Of a DNA stretch of 64,000 nucleotides, positions 50,001 through 61,155 are shown in pieces (within the stretch, counting starts at the first letter, position 1; each line of letters starts with the position of its first letter). This DNA comes from Stratiolaelaps scimitus. Its lineage: Eukaryota > Arthropoda > Arachnida > Mesostigmata > Laelapidae. The stretch spans positions 3,906,001-3,970,000 of the forward strand of contig JABWDB010000021.1 of assembly GCA_019614645.1 (NCBI GenBank), written 5' to 3'. Below the pieces are notes generated by a model. It saw nothing but the letters and a program-made list of their open reading frames with translations, did no database searches and had not been told where the DNA came from. Both the position numbers and the translations under genes were made by a program.

Positions 50001-53000
50001 TTGTCATGTCTGAAAACTAACATATTGTGTTATATCTAGATATAGGTATACTATTTCTATTTTCGTTCCAATTTGTCGCGAACGAAAGCAGACTATCGTC
50101 GTGCCAAGTCAAGTGGCAAAGCTCAGTCAATGACGTTAGTTAGAAATTTAAAAAATTAAATAACGGTGATGACAGTGAAATGTTCCATAATAATACGATG
50201 TAACCAAATATCTCCATTCTCGTTGCCGACTAACTTCAGAGGACGTATTTGAGTGGGTGGCTTCGTGCGCTTATATATATATATATATATATATATATCT
50301 ATTATAGCGGCTATCTTCCAAATATCAACAAGTGAAGGATTCATGAAAATGAGTCAGGGCTGTCCATCTATGCAGTATTTAAATACGCATATGATGCTCA
50401 AAATTCAGTCTTAAAATGAACTTAAATGTACTCCCATTTTCAGGAGATTTTATCAAATTTTAATAGCGTGCCACAATTATTTTACAAATGATATTCAGTA
50501 GTTGTAAAACTAGCTGTGTCAGACGCAATTTTATTTTAGAAAAATAAGCAATAGCTTTTTGTTATTCTTGAATTTACCTGTTTCACTTGGCCCTACGCAT
50601 GATGCCTCTGAGGGCATAACGTGTCAATTCATCATTCTCCACTTAATGAAGAATGGTGTCCTATCGGGAGAAGGTCCGCTTGCAGTGAGCTGCCGTGTAT
50701 TTATACAGGCGATTCTAATGTTCTCGGCAACAATGTAATACTGGGTTATTAATAGACAGCTGGCAATGGAGCGATCGCTTCGAAGGAGGACACACACCAT
50801 ATGTCTATATATTCTTTGGCGGTCCTAGCCTCACAACGAGCCATCTCACATATTATCCCATTACGCCTACCCCCAAATCAAGGTGTTCTATTCCTGTTGA
50901 AGACTTGGTACGTATCAGGCAGATGTTGTCACGAAAATTTGACGTTACCAAGGTAAATACTCATTGCTGCTTTATGCCTCCTTCTTCTAGTTCCATTTCC
51001 TTATGAATCTTCAACTTCTCAAATCTGCACCTACCTAGATATTTATCCTATAAATATAGAATATTGAAGCAAATCATCACTGAGGTACACACTCTTGAAT
51101 GCCGTGATGTACTTTGGTGCTTAACGGCTCGGCGGGGCGCTGGCGAGGGATGCAAACACTAACGCGGGATTAATTTCTCGTTGACAGCGCCCGGCAACCA
51201 ATGGCAAGCGACCGCTGTCGTTGAAGGGCGCGATATCGAAACTCCCTGAGGTTCATTTACTTCTGGACGATCCTCGGAGGTTATTGGGGGAATTGAGTTG
51301 CTGACGACCAAATAGCTATACTATATGTGTCGCCCAACAACAAATATCCATGAATGGAGTGTAGTAAGGGGCAGCCAGGAGATGAAATACGTATCTGGGT
51401 CGTCTGAACGATGGCGTCGTTGGTAGCGAACGACACTTTGGCAATGAGCCAGAAACGCTGTCCGCTACCGGTTCCTGCTCCTGCTGCAGCCTGAGTCGCA
51501 GCTATCCCGATCACTGAATTCAATTTGGAGAGCGAAATAAAGGAAAAAAACCTGTGGAGATGGTGACCTCGGCTCTTCGTTTATTTGATATAGTTGACGC
51601 AATCTTGCTATAGGTTGCAATGGATATCCAGTGGGTAGACATGATGGATATTGCGAATCATTATTGTATATAAATCCATTCTTTTCTATTATACGTTCAT
51701 ACGTCCTCAAACGTAGTAAAATATGAGCATGATATTGCTGAGTATAATATATTTCTGTACATAGCAGCGTCAATAGTACCGTTGATTCGATTCAGGTGAC
51801 CAATAATAACAGTTTGATTTAACATTATATATATATATATATATATATATAATGTATATATGTATATATTGTATCCTACACAAGTCGTTTGAACATAGGA
51901 ACCTATGTCTGTCACTACTGTCAGCTCTTAGCTCGTCTATGACAGCGCTGTGTTCTTGGCAATGCAGAATGAGTTAGTATATTATACGATTGCAATTGTT
52001 ATGACACTGTCTCTGCCACCGATGGGTGTTGATCGTGTTTCTTCATCTTTTGCAGTTGGCGTGTTTGACAGCAATTGTATGGTGTCGCCTGTCCGTTGTA
52101 AAACGCTACGTTATCGATTACCGACAAATCCCCATCAGACGTCAGGTTCTAGCTTCACCGTGCGGTGAAGCTCAAGTTTATCTGCCTCTCGCCGTATTCG
52201 CTCTCGCCTACATCGCCTACCTGGTCGAGTGTTACCATTGCGCCACTAGACTACAACTACTCTATAAGGTATCACCTGACTGAGTCGAAATTTTCTCGAG
52301 TTATACAAAGCGCAATGATAAGATCGAAAGCTAACAAATGAAACAGCGGATTTTAAAAAGATGGCAGTCGAATCAAATTTATATATATATATATATGCAG
52401 ATGTAAATAAATCTATATGTAGAACACTATGTCGTATTACATCTGTTGTTGTTTCAATGTACGTATAGGTGAGCTCGAGCACAGTGTATGCTTACATGAA
52501 CCAGATGCGAGAGGCGCAGCCGATCATCTGGTGGAAGGCGACATGTTATCATTATGTACGTCGAAATCGACAGGTTATCCGCTACCGAAACGGTGAGTCT
52601 CAACTTCACACGAGTATTTTTTTTATAGATTCATGTACAAATGCATATTTATGTTCGAGTAGCTGACAAGATATAAATACATTATGTTTATTATTGTATA
52701 CAAATTCGAATCATAAACAAGCAAACAAAAATTAAGCTGCTAATGATGTTAAATCAACCAGAAGTGAATTTTTTGTTCCGAGCTGACCCTGAGCAATGCT
52801 TCCTTATGTGATTGGAATCATCCGATTCAATGGGGGAAAATAGCTCGAATAAATCCCAATATACAGACACTATCAAGTACAAGACATTGGCAGCGTAGGC
52901 ATCATGCATCTATTCGAAAGATGTGGCCGCGTTACGTCTGTGGTTCTTTCCATTGGGAGAACTCTCGTCTCGTTTTCATCTCGTGCATGTTCTGAATGTT

Positions 53001-56000
53001 CGCTCTGCCCGTTCTGTTTATCGGTCCGTGTCGTCTCAGGGGAGGCTTATGCGACGAGTCAGACGTATTATGAACGAGTTAACACGCACACTTGCGGATC
53101 CTGTTTCTCCTATCAGGGAGTGAGAGACATCAGCAAACGACTCGTTGGTGCGTTACGTGTAACAATAATAATAATAATAATAGTAACAATAATAATAATA
53201 ATAGTAATCATAAAAATTGACAAATTGATGAAAATGTAGAAAACGCTATGGCGAAAATTGTAAATAAATATCACTCCGATATCAGTCAAATGTAGGGCAG
53301 GGATAGTAGCTTGGCGTAAATGAGGACTTTCGTAAGCAACGAAATTGTACGTAGATTCCCGGTGATCGAAGAATCGCTCAGTTGTTGAGATGGCAGCATT
53401 AATTTCGGTTCACTTTGTCACTTGTTTCTGCCACTGCTCGACTGCATCAGGTTTGGAAGAATACCCGACGACGAAGATCAGGCTGGGCAAAGGATTCGCC
53501 TTCGCGTCAGTTGCCTCCGCGCAGGATTTCGAAGAGCAACGGGCTCGCTTCTTCGGAGAGCAGGGACGACTTGACGACTACGTGGAAATGCGCGAAGGCC
53601 TCGATTTAGCAGGTCAGTAAATCGAGTAGAATACAGTGAACAGAATTTAGCGTTTGCTGTAAGAGAATACGTGGTGATATCTGGCGATGGCGATTATGAT
53701 GCGTACCCAATAACAGGTGAAGATTGCACTAAGAATAATGATAATGATTATAATAATCGTAGAAATGACAATGAGCAGTGCATTCCTTCATGTGCCTTTC
53801 ATAATGGAATAATTCAGTAAATCAGCACGTCTCCACATCTCAGTTGTACACTTGGGAATAAGCCAGTAATGATAAAATTCATTCGCATTCAAAAGGGCAT
53901 TCGTGTGCGCTTTGCAATGGGAGGAGACGGACGTAGGTGCACGGGTTCGATCCTCACCGTTGCACAATTGCATTTTCAAGGGGTCCGTCTGATGAAGCAA
54001 TGCTGAAAGCAGTTTCACCGTGGACGTTAAGTGTTGGCTGTGAGTCAGCCCGGAAAATTTATTGATAATAATAAAGCTGTGGATAGAACTATATCAATGG
54101 TTGACTATTCAACGGGTACCTAAATGCAAATTGATAGATATAATTCCTTATATGAGAATCGTGATAAGCCTTCGTCGTGTATATATATATATATATATAT
54201 ATATAACCATAGAAATAGCGCATTTAAATAGCCTTTGTGCAGCCATTGGTTGAATGAAAGTATCCATATTCATCCATATCCATATTAATGAACACAATCA
54301 CTCATTGATTGTGTTCATTCACCCTTCATTTCTCACTGGATTCATTCATTCGTACTTGTACGTTTGACCAATATAGCAGTTGAACTCTCGAGGATAAATG
54401 AAAAGCGAAAATCACTTAATGTTGTCGTGAAATCAACTATTTTTAAAGTATGATTTTGAAGATTTAATAAACAATTCAAGAAAGGGAAAATAGCTCTGCC
54501 GTGCATTAAAACAGTTCGTTCATCGAGAAAGTCACCAAAAAAAATCTTAATCTGTCACTAAGGAGCAATTTTTCGTAGCTGATTCTCAGCTGTCCTCCTT
54601 CCATGGTAGAGTTCGGCACCACCTTGCGTCAGGGACCTGTCATGTTGATTATGCTAAACTTACCTGACCTTTCTTCAATAGACATGTTCTTCAAGAATCA
54701 CCACGATCAAACTATCATGGCAGAAAGAAAGTGGAAAAGAGCTAGGGAGAGAGAGCAAGAAATATTGATTTGCATTTTTCTGGTTAAGATCAAACATTAC
54801 TTCTTGCTCAAACGAACTGACTACAAACCCATGCTTGGCCTTCAACGATCGCATTTATTTCAACTCGCATATGCTCACAACGAACTTCTTACAGTCACTT
54901 TTTGGTTAGATGTTCGTGAAGCAACGCTATGAGTAATTAATCTTCATATCTCACCCTTCGGGTGCCTGTTGTTACTTATTTTACCCTTCGCAAGTTCGTG
55001 ACTATGTGTATGCAGTTCTACCATATCCTATAGAATATCCCTTCTGCAACAACTATGAATATATAATTGATGCATTGTATGAGCTCAAGTAAACTTTCTC
55101 ATCTTTTGGTCGGGTTTGCTTCAGCTTCGCACTTTTGCGGGCCCTGTCGTCGTTGGCTCACTCAGTGGCGTTTTCTATACATTACTATAATACACAAAGT
55201 GGCGCATACAAACTCAACCAAACCAGGGAGTTTCCTCACCATCGGGGCTTAAATGAAATACATAATCAACTATCGCTGCTCTGTCTCTCTCTAACTCCGT
55301 CCGTCCGAAGGTTCTCGACGGGGGGACGGGCGTTGGTGGACACGTATGCTTCGAGCCATATTCAGCTAATCGCCTCAATGCGCTATGGTTGTGCTTGTCA
55401 ATCACCTTCTCCGGTTGGTCTGCCTGGTAACCTAGCACCTTTTCTGAAGAGCCTATTAGGACTGCAACCGATGACTCCCTTTAGTATGGACCACCGCATG
55501 CCATACCAAGATCCGTTGGCTCAGACTCATGCTTAGAGATATGGCAGTCTGACTAGGCTAGCAGGCCGTCTCTCTGCCTGCTCTTCTCCTAGAATCGCGT
55601 TGCCTGTGGCCTCCTGTCGCCAAGAGAACACCACGCGGTAGGACTGGACAGCTCAGCATAGGACGGCAATACAACAGGGCGTATTCAGCAGACAACAACA
55701 GGAGACAACTCTGCAGTCACTCGGCCAGGCCGGTAATCAACAAATGCCTGCTGCTTCTATTCGAGCTGCATTACTAACAGCAGCAGCGGCAGCGGCGGCC
55801 TCAGCAGCATCTCCGCAGCGCTGTCGTTTCGACAACGTCCGCTCGCTGCATTGTTGTCCCATCGTCACCCAACTACTTGACGTAGCTATCGAGCGAGCGT
55901 GGGCCGCCGCCGCCGCGGCTCGTCCCGAGGTAAGGTTGCCATCCTTACCCATCTAAAAAAGAGTGTGCCTGTCCTGCCGTCTAGCTTCTCTCGCTGACCG

Positions 56001-56170
56001 GCCAGATTGATCTGCGAAAAAGAAGAAGCCAAGGCAATGCGTTCAAGGAACGGCGGTGTTAGTATTCGATGGGGTCATACGGAGACAGAAGAGCTAGCTC
56101 TCGGGGATTGCTCGGCCGGGACCGGGAGGATCACTTTATACTTTAGAAGAATCACAAAGGCCGAACAGCA

Positions 56171-56213
<43 letters not shown>

Positions 56214-59200
56214 CTCCTCCGCGACAGCAGCAGACGCTAGGGGGCAGTGCACGGTCGGTCGGGCGAGGCAACTCTGTATGTCCGTCTTCGGTGGGAGGGT
56301 GTGCGAAGCAGGAAGAGTACACTGTTGTGGATCTGACAGAGACTCGCGTTCGGCAGACGAACGCTGGACAACAACGGGACGACTGGCTCCGGTCGGGCAT
56401 GCCCATGAAACGGGCCATAGCACTTTACTTGAGCGAGGGTAGCGTTCGCTCCCAGCCAGATTAAGTGAACGCTCACTCGCGTCGAGGCGACTACTGAACA
56501 CCAGTGTGCGCTGCTGTTACCAGCCACTGTATATTATACGGGTGTTTTTAGCGAGGCACAAAGGCAACGTAAGGCGCTGGTCGGGATCGAAAGCGGGCGC
56601 GAAGCAGTAGAAGAGCCATCTGATGATCTCCCTAAAAAAACGTAGTCGAGATGGTCGAGCGACCCTTCGATCTTTCGAAGCGATGGTGAGTGAGAGAGAA
56701 ATTGTGGGAGAACACCAAAACACGATCGGTTTTATCTTTCAGCTGTCTGTCTTGAGCCCGTCTGTATATATATATATATATATATATGAGTATATCATAT
56801 CGAAAATGCAGATAGACGCTCTCGGGCAGCCAGACAATGTCATGTCCGGGTGCCTATTTAGATATGAATGATGAAAACCTATAGCAGCATTCAATTATTA
56901 TGACCGCTACTGTCATCTTTGACCTACTAGATACACATGCAGGGTGTTGACATGAACACTAAGTGGCGTTGAAGGTCGATCGGAAAAAGAGAAGTAAAAA
57001 GCATCGTATAAGATATGGTAGGGCACGGACTCAAGGCCCAACTATATCATATGAATACACCTTAATTAATTAAATGTAAAATAAATATTAGTTTAGTCGG
57101 GTGAAAACCGCTATACATCAATATATTGTAATACAGTATAATATTTGTCTTGATTAAGGAAGTATCAGAAATGTGCAAATATTTTTATAATATATATACT
57201 TCAACATTTGAAACACTTCGGCCATTGTTTTTTGTACATTCATACAGACAATCTACATACATATAACTCTGAAGCAGTTTTCAATTCAAGACTTGATTTG
57301 AGGACATATTGGGTGAACTTAGGCCAATAGTTCCCAATAGTTCCCCCAGCGAACGCCGTATTTGAAAAGCAGTTTTGTATCATTAAGAGGTCTCCGCCGT
57401 CATCATTTTCACCATTTATCTGAATCATATGGCCATTGTATATAATTATATTATTTATGCAAAACGCGAACGTGGATTGTTGGGTGCACGTGTATTTCTA
57501 ATAGCCAGTATTACAGCACCTACCAACCAGTGGCAAAGCAGTCCCCCGAGGATGACCACGGTGCACAGTCCCTTCGAGACAGATCGTCAAAGATGGGTTG
57601 GACCGACGGCTCAGTCCATCGAAGAGAAGGAGACACCCACACCGCTTTTAGCCAGCGCGCACCGCTTTTTAAAGCTGCGGCTGTCACTACATAGCAAAGA
57701 AGTGCTGCTCCTTCCCTTGCTGCGAGTGGGTTAACAACAAAGCACTCGCGCTTGATTGAGTGTTGTTGCACAAAACGGTGAGCGCCACTTAGAAGTCCTT
57801 CGTCGTCTGCGACCCCCAGTCCCCTTCCCTAGACGTTTCTTACCGACCACTCTTGGACGCCGTCAAGAAGACTTAGAATGCGGGCAAACGAGTCGTGGTG
57901 GCAGGATCGACTATTAAAATAGGGGCACCACGCCCTCGAGCCCACTTCATCAGGCCACGGGTGACAGTGGAGGGGGGGCCGCGCCCCCGGCAGGGCCGCA
58001 GCAAGTCGCGGGCACCCATTGCATGTTCCGCATCCATCCAATCAGCGTGACTGCGGACTGACTACCGCTTCGCCAAGTAGTTGCCTGGCAGTTCTCAGGC
58101 AAGTCGGCTCAGCAGACAATCAGCGGGGAGCACACTGGCCCTCTATCCATTGTTGCATTTTGCCCCCGGCCTCTGTCCCCTTCTGCGTATCCACCTTTCG
58201 TCAACCCGACGAAGACCTCACCCGCGCGGTTTAGTTCCTCCACGTCTCTGGCTTCTCTTCGTCCATTCCGGTCGTCGGTGGAAATTATCGTTACCATCTC
58301 CCACCGTTCTTCTCCACTCTTCTCTGATCGCCCCATTTGTTAGTCACCCCCAAGCCCCACCTTCACTCGACCGCCACTCTCTAAAATGCTACAGCGACTC
58401 ACGCTGCAGCATAACTCGCTCGCGCGTTGTCGTCGCCTCTATTGTTGTTGTCATTGTGGTTATTGTTGCCCTTTGTGCGCCTCCGCTCTCGGTGACGCTG
58501 GCCGCTGTCTTGGCTGGGAGGGATTCTCGCGGCATCGTTGCCGGCGAGAATAGCCGGAACGAGGCGGACAACCGCGGGCGGGCCACGACAACGAGAACGA
58601 CAGTAGAGGGGAAGAAGAAATTCCTTGGCATCTTCATCTTGCCATCTCCTCTCTCCTGGCATCCTTTGTCCTCGTTTTCAAGGCGCAACGAAACGTTGCA
58701 GCGATTGCTGCCTATTGCTGCCTGTGTGGTCATTTGTATGGCTTCGCACGAGGGCAGTCTGTGAGAAGGGGAAGAAAGTGCCTCAAGGTTGCCTTTGGAC
58801 GCGCTGATGTAGAGGCGGCTTCAGCAACGAGTGTCCCCTCCTCTGTGGGCTATCCGAACCTTCTCGTTGGCAGGTGACGCCGAGGAGAAAGACGATAGTA
58901 ATGTCTGTTAGTGGGTATAGTGTACATTGAAGGTGGATGGGAGGGAAGGGGCACTCGTGCCTATGTGGGTTCACTTTGTTTATGCTCTGCAATCAATCGA
59001 CAAATGTACGAGAGGCGATGTTGCGGCGGTAATCAGATAACTACGTTGAAATTTAATCCAGACTCAGAGAACTAGTTAGAAAATTGCATTGTAGTATATG
59101 TATAAAAGTTCTATAAGGCTGTTTCTTTTGGTGATGGGAACTTGTGGTGATGTCGAATGGGAACTCGAATTGTTTGTTCTCGATAGATATGTATTAACAC

Positions 59201-61155
59201 GGAACCATAATACAATTCTCTCTTTAAGCTTCATTGTCATACCAGAGTCATGTTTGCCTCTTTCTGCACAACTGATTCGCAATCGGAGGAGACACGTAAG
59301 CAGGTGCACGGATTCGATCCCCACCGTTGCACATTTGAATTTAAAGGGGTCCGTCTTATGAAGCAATGCTAAAAGGCAGTACCGTGGACCTTAAATGTTA
59401 GCTGAGAGTCAGCCCGAAAACCTTTTTTTTGCACAGCTGACTTAAAATGTCTAACTTCTAGCTGTGTGTAGGCCTGAACGAGCTTGATACCTGAGTGGAT
59501 ACTATTACGTATCAGCAGCTTGCGGTGGAGAATAAGCCGGCAGGACATGAATGGCTTTTCGCTTAATTGCCTCGTCACTTTTGACCCTGCATAATCATTG
59601 TTGAATACTCTACTTTAGAAATTTTTTGTTTTAACTTGTTGTTTTTTTAATTAATCGAAAATATACATTACTTTTGATTCATCTCTTTATTCATCGTTGG
59701 TTTGAACACTTTCTCCGAAAGGACGCTTCGTCAAATCCATCTGCCGAAAACAACAATTCGCCGAACCTCATCAAGTGCGAAAATACATTCGGGCAGCTGC
59801 ACGCTTCGGTATTCTTAAACGCGAGCGATGTCAATTTAATATTCATAATAAATTGCATTGATCGACTCAGTCAAATTACTTATGGGTGACCTTACATGTT
59901 TATCAAGCTTACAAGTTGGTGATGCTACCCGCATCCAATTCACTTAGCATAGATCGTCTACCGAGATTGCGCCTGCTCACGATTCAACCTCGCTCTCGCT
60001 CCCTCTGTCTATCACTCGCTCTCCCCATACTTACAGGGTGTAATTTTGAAGAGTATATTGTGGCGTTCGCGGACCGTCTTCCATGGTACGTGAGCCAGAC
60101 GGGATTCTGGCTTCTGTCATTAGCTTTACTATCGTGGCCACTGCGCCTCTTCATCGAATATCGCACCGCGCATGTCCACGTTCAATTGACGAAGCTCTTT
60201 GGCGATCCTCACCAGCCCTCACTCTCGTCGGCGAGGTAAATGAATATCTACTAAAATAAACTATACGAAATTTACAGTTTATATATATATATACATACAC
60301 ATATATGAAGTCGTATGAAGGCGTAGCTTTGCATGGGACGAGTGAAATACTGTCGAATCCTGTAATCCGAACCCAAACTGTTGCTTGTACTTTATTTGAT
60401 GATATATCATTGTCATTTCAGTAACCCATCGATGACCACGTGTCTAAATTCGCCTGACACAATCGACAATCACATCCTTGAGCCAATGTCCTACTCGGAA
60501 GCTTTGCTGTACCCGGACCTTTCAGAACTAGCGGGTCACGTGAATCACATCACCCAGGCGACGAATTTAGTCAATAACCTTGGAGGTAACCACGTCGCCG
60601 CTCATGACTTGCAGGAAGCTGATACTCAATCCAATGTCAAAAGTAATTCGCTTGGCGGACGACGTTCCTGGGGAGGTTATCCCAGTCCCATTACTTCATC
60701 GCATCAGGTGAGAATAGGGATCAAATTTCGCAAATGCGTATATAGCAAATTAACATTTAATTACTCTATACATGAATGTAACAATTAATGAGTCCTAATA
60801 TATTTAAGTCCATCAAGGGTTCTAGTAGAGCTAGCCATTTTTCCGATAGTTCACACCAGACAATCTCATGTGCAGAGACCTGATCATTCAACGTTCTTGT
60901 TTCTTCGATTTGTGGACGCGGTAGATCTTGTATTATGAACTCCCATCACCGCCCTCGTACCTGGACGCCATCTCATCGGACGGAGCCCCATTGGCTCCTC
61001 TGAGCGGCTCCGGTGGGTCCCTCACTTCAGGAGCCTTCGGCTTACTACGACGCTCCGTTACGGACAGGGATCTCGCCAGCCGCATTTTCAGTTCCAGCTC
61101 ATTGCTAGACGGCGCCACGAGACCCCGCCATTGGAGTCCCGAGACGCCCCTCTAG
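41912..61155 (+). CDS. TMEM151: TMEM151-family multi-pass membrane protein (nine exons)
   Basis: Exons: 41912-41968, 49856-49981, 52056-52268, 52469-52592, 53040-53147, 53451-53612, 60037-60235, 60422-60707, 60925-61155 (TAG). All introns are GT-AG and all phases match, giving 501 residues against 468-566 for human TMEM151A/B. Diagnostic stretches are IIWWKATCYHYVRR, RQVIRYRNGEAY, YYERVNTH, FAFASV, QRARFF, LDDYVEMREG and IEYRTAHVHVQLTKLFG. Membrane segments lie near residues 52-71, 101-119 and 286-303. The hydrophilic tail has a PPSY (PPxY-type) motif at 434-437. TMEM151 proteins are poorly understood neural membrane proteins; function here is inferred from family only. The open DNA after the stop continues in a second frame for about 49 codons (ending at TAG near 61268), so the exact C-terminus is uncertain. 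Confidence 0.9.
42621..43787 (+). CDS. UBAC1: UBAC1 (KPC2), ubiquitin-associated domain protein
   Basis: A single uninterrupted exon of 388 codons starts at ATG 42621 (a GTG three codons upstream is in frame but is not a likely start). In mammals UBAC1 is the non-catalytic subunit of the KPC ubiquitin ligase with RNF123 and delivers substrates such as p27 to the proteasome. Domain order matches the family: an N-terminal ubiquitin-like domain (about 1-80), UBA1 (about 194-230, KKMTDMGFDQHLAKRAL), UBA2 (about 268-306, LKDMGFSEPDVLDALR then CNWLLSDRR) and a C-terminal STI1-like region (about 324-378, ANPVIQLGLCTPK, then ILENP). Human UBAC1 is 405 residues. The gene lies wholly within the first intron of TMEM151 on the same strand. 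No frame damage is seen, so it looks functional. Confidence 0.93.
   Translation: MIKTTIFDATGLSVSLELRKELTVEQVKTQALCELAPHNAGIKYSQHYKLVSSKSGRSLNDSKRLEDEVVYSNDELLLLRRNAPGEAGCSSSSSPIERNLVRQITPGDEERFRAPTLAEIQQATECIPPMDIDRPNAELPPKGEHRSEIRKIMVTLVEYSEVMLRDHADVKPIFEHLNEKLNTPYTVGEPTVDPALIKKMTDMGFDQHLAKRALIAKKSCPAAALELLLSGQHDLLFAEPGLSKPTKIPKAYAMLQCFQEYRRKMYKTNQKAVENLKDMGFSEPDVLDALRIHSNSQEAACNWLLSDRRATPEYLEVGLDLDGVIYKAIIANPVIQLGLCTPKVLMALLQILENPHCVNRWINDADTTALLSHLFRIYHSEKSSLHVQ
44968..44992. repeat. (TA)n(CA)n microsatellite
   Basis: TA run passing into a CA run. Confidence 0.9.
45036..45058. repeat. (TTA)n microsatellite
   Basis: Seven or so TTA trinucleotide units. Confidence 0.9.
45425..45457. repeat. 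(TA)n microsatellite
   Basis: Uninterrupted TA run of about 16 units. Confidence 0.95.
46151..46235 (-). repeat. tRNA-like element, Ser/Leu type (probable SINE head or pseudo-tRNA)
   Basis: Read on the minus strand, the segment has an A-box-like start (GTGCCTTGAACGGCTAAG), a stem CTCTGG/CCAGAG in the anticodon-arm position, and a B-box-like T-arm, GTTCGAGCCC. The order and spacing match a class II tRNA, but the anticodon loop is too long (about 10 bases) and the acceptor stem does not close. I therefore call it a tRNA-derived repeat or pseudogene. Confidence 0.4.
46665..46823 (+). CDS. Possible micro-ORF for a small membrane protein
   Basis: An ATG in a favourable context (GGAAATG) opens 52 codons beginning MNLFISLLGFGLLFAQIFLF, a clean hydrophobic segment, then a polar, basic part (RLNTKQTGAYSRQQ). 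It lies in TMEM151 intron 1. It could be a small membrane protein, a signal-anchor exon of something else, or chance. No family is recognised. Confidence 0.18.
   Translation: MNLFISLLGFGLLFAQIFLFRLNTKQTGAYSRQQSISGLGIVPSMILLYICK
46987..47018. repeat. (TA)n microsatellite
   Basis: Uninterrupted TA run of about 16 units. Confidence 0.95.
48581..48606. repeat. (TA)n microsatellite
   Basis: TA run of about 12 units. Confidence 0.95.
49982..52055. other. TMEM151 intron 2
   Basis: Begins GTCGGT and ends TTTTGCAG. AT-rich, with TA microsatellites at about 50271-50298 and 51824-51852. No gene or RNA recognised inside. Confidence 0.7.
53160..53217. repeat. (AAT)n compound microsatellite in TMEM151 intron 5
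   Basis: Runs of AAT broken by GTAAC and GTAATC units, starting 12 bases after the donor of exon 5. Confidence 0.9.
53914..54056 (+). repeat. tRNA-derived SINE, copy 1
   Basis: The segment shares long blocks with 59281-59427: GGTGCACGGGTTCGATCC, CACCGTTGCACA, AAGGGGTCCGTCT, ATGAAGCAATGCT, ACCGTGGAC and GAGTCAGCCCG. It contains a consensus pol III B box (GGTTCGATCC), the mark of a tRNA-derived SINE. Confidence 0.7.
54287..54319. repeat. Near-perfect 14-bp hairpin
   Basis: AATGAACACAATCA is followed by a five-base loop and its exact reverse complement. It sits in a run of ATTCA/CATCC repeats. It could be a cruciform-prone site, an old miniature-transposon end or an RNA hairpin in the TMEM151 pre-mRNA. 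Confidence 0.7.
55744..55929 (+). CDS. Candidate Ala-rich first coding exon inside TMEM151 intron 6
   Basis: An ATG opens 62 codons that end precisely at a strong donor, CCCGAG followed by GTAAGG. The product starts MPAASIRAALLTAAAAAAAS, passes a CRFDNVRSLHCCP stretch and ends IERAWAAAAAARPE. The frame is open upstream to 55642 with Gln-rich codons. A strong acceptor (CTTCTCCTAG at 55592) lies upstream, so the exon may carry leader sequence. Poly-Ala and Gln tracts are common in transcription factors, but no domain is visible. Confidence 0.25.
56171..56223. repeat. GC-rich 12-base tandem repeat (CCGCCGCCGCCT)n
   Basis: About four units of CCGCCGCCT or CCGCCGCCGCCT in a row. On the minus strand it reads as poly-Gly or Ala/Glu depending on frame. 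Confidence 0.9.
56623..56685 (+). CDS. Candidate short first coding exon in the GC-rich island
   Basis: An ATG frame of 21 codons (MISLKKRSRDGRATLR, then SFEAM) ends in phase 0 at a strong donor, ATG followed by GTGAGTGAG. Basic and short, with no recognised domain or partner exon; it may be chance. Confidence 0.15.
59281..59427 (+). repeat. tRNA-derived SINE, copy 2
   Basis: Second copy of the element at 53914, with the B box GATTCGATCC and the same 3' part (CCGTGGACC, then GAGTCAGCCCGAAAACC) followed by a T run. Same orientation as copy 1 and in the same TMEM151 intron. The two differ by scattered substitutions and small indels, so they are not recent duplicates. Confidence 0.7.

Larger units (their letters stand above)
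53613..60036. other. TMEM151 intron 6 with a GC-rich island
   Basis: Begins GTCAGT and ends CTTACAG. The flanking exons join to DLAGCNFEEY, matching the family without a gap, so no TMEM151 exon is missing. Inside are two SINE copies, a hairpin at 54287-54319, TA runs (54180-54204 and 56765-56788) and a GC-rich block (about 55100-58950) with long open frames, including 58081-58764. Several possible starts and donors suggest a separate gene or an alternative first exon, but none is recognised. Confidence 0.5.

Noticed and set aside
58081..58764. 227-codon frame in the GC-rich island taken as a gene
   Set aside because: Starts at a non-ATG codon, mixes Arg/Ser/Pro low complexity with a short hydrophobic run and matches no family; kept only as part of the island finding.
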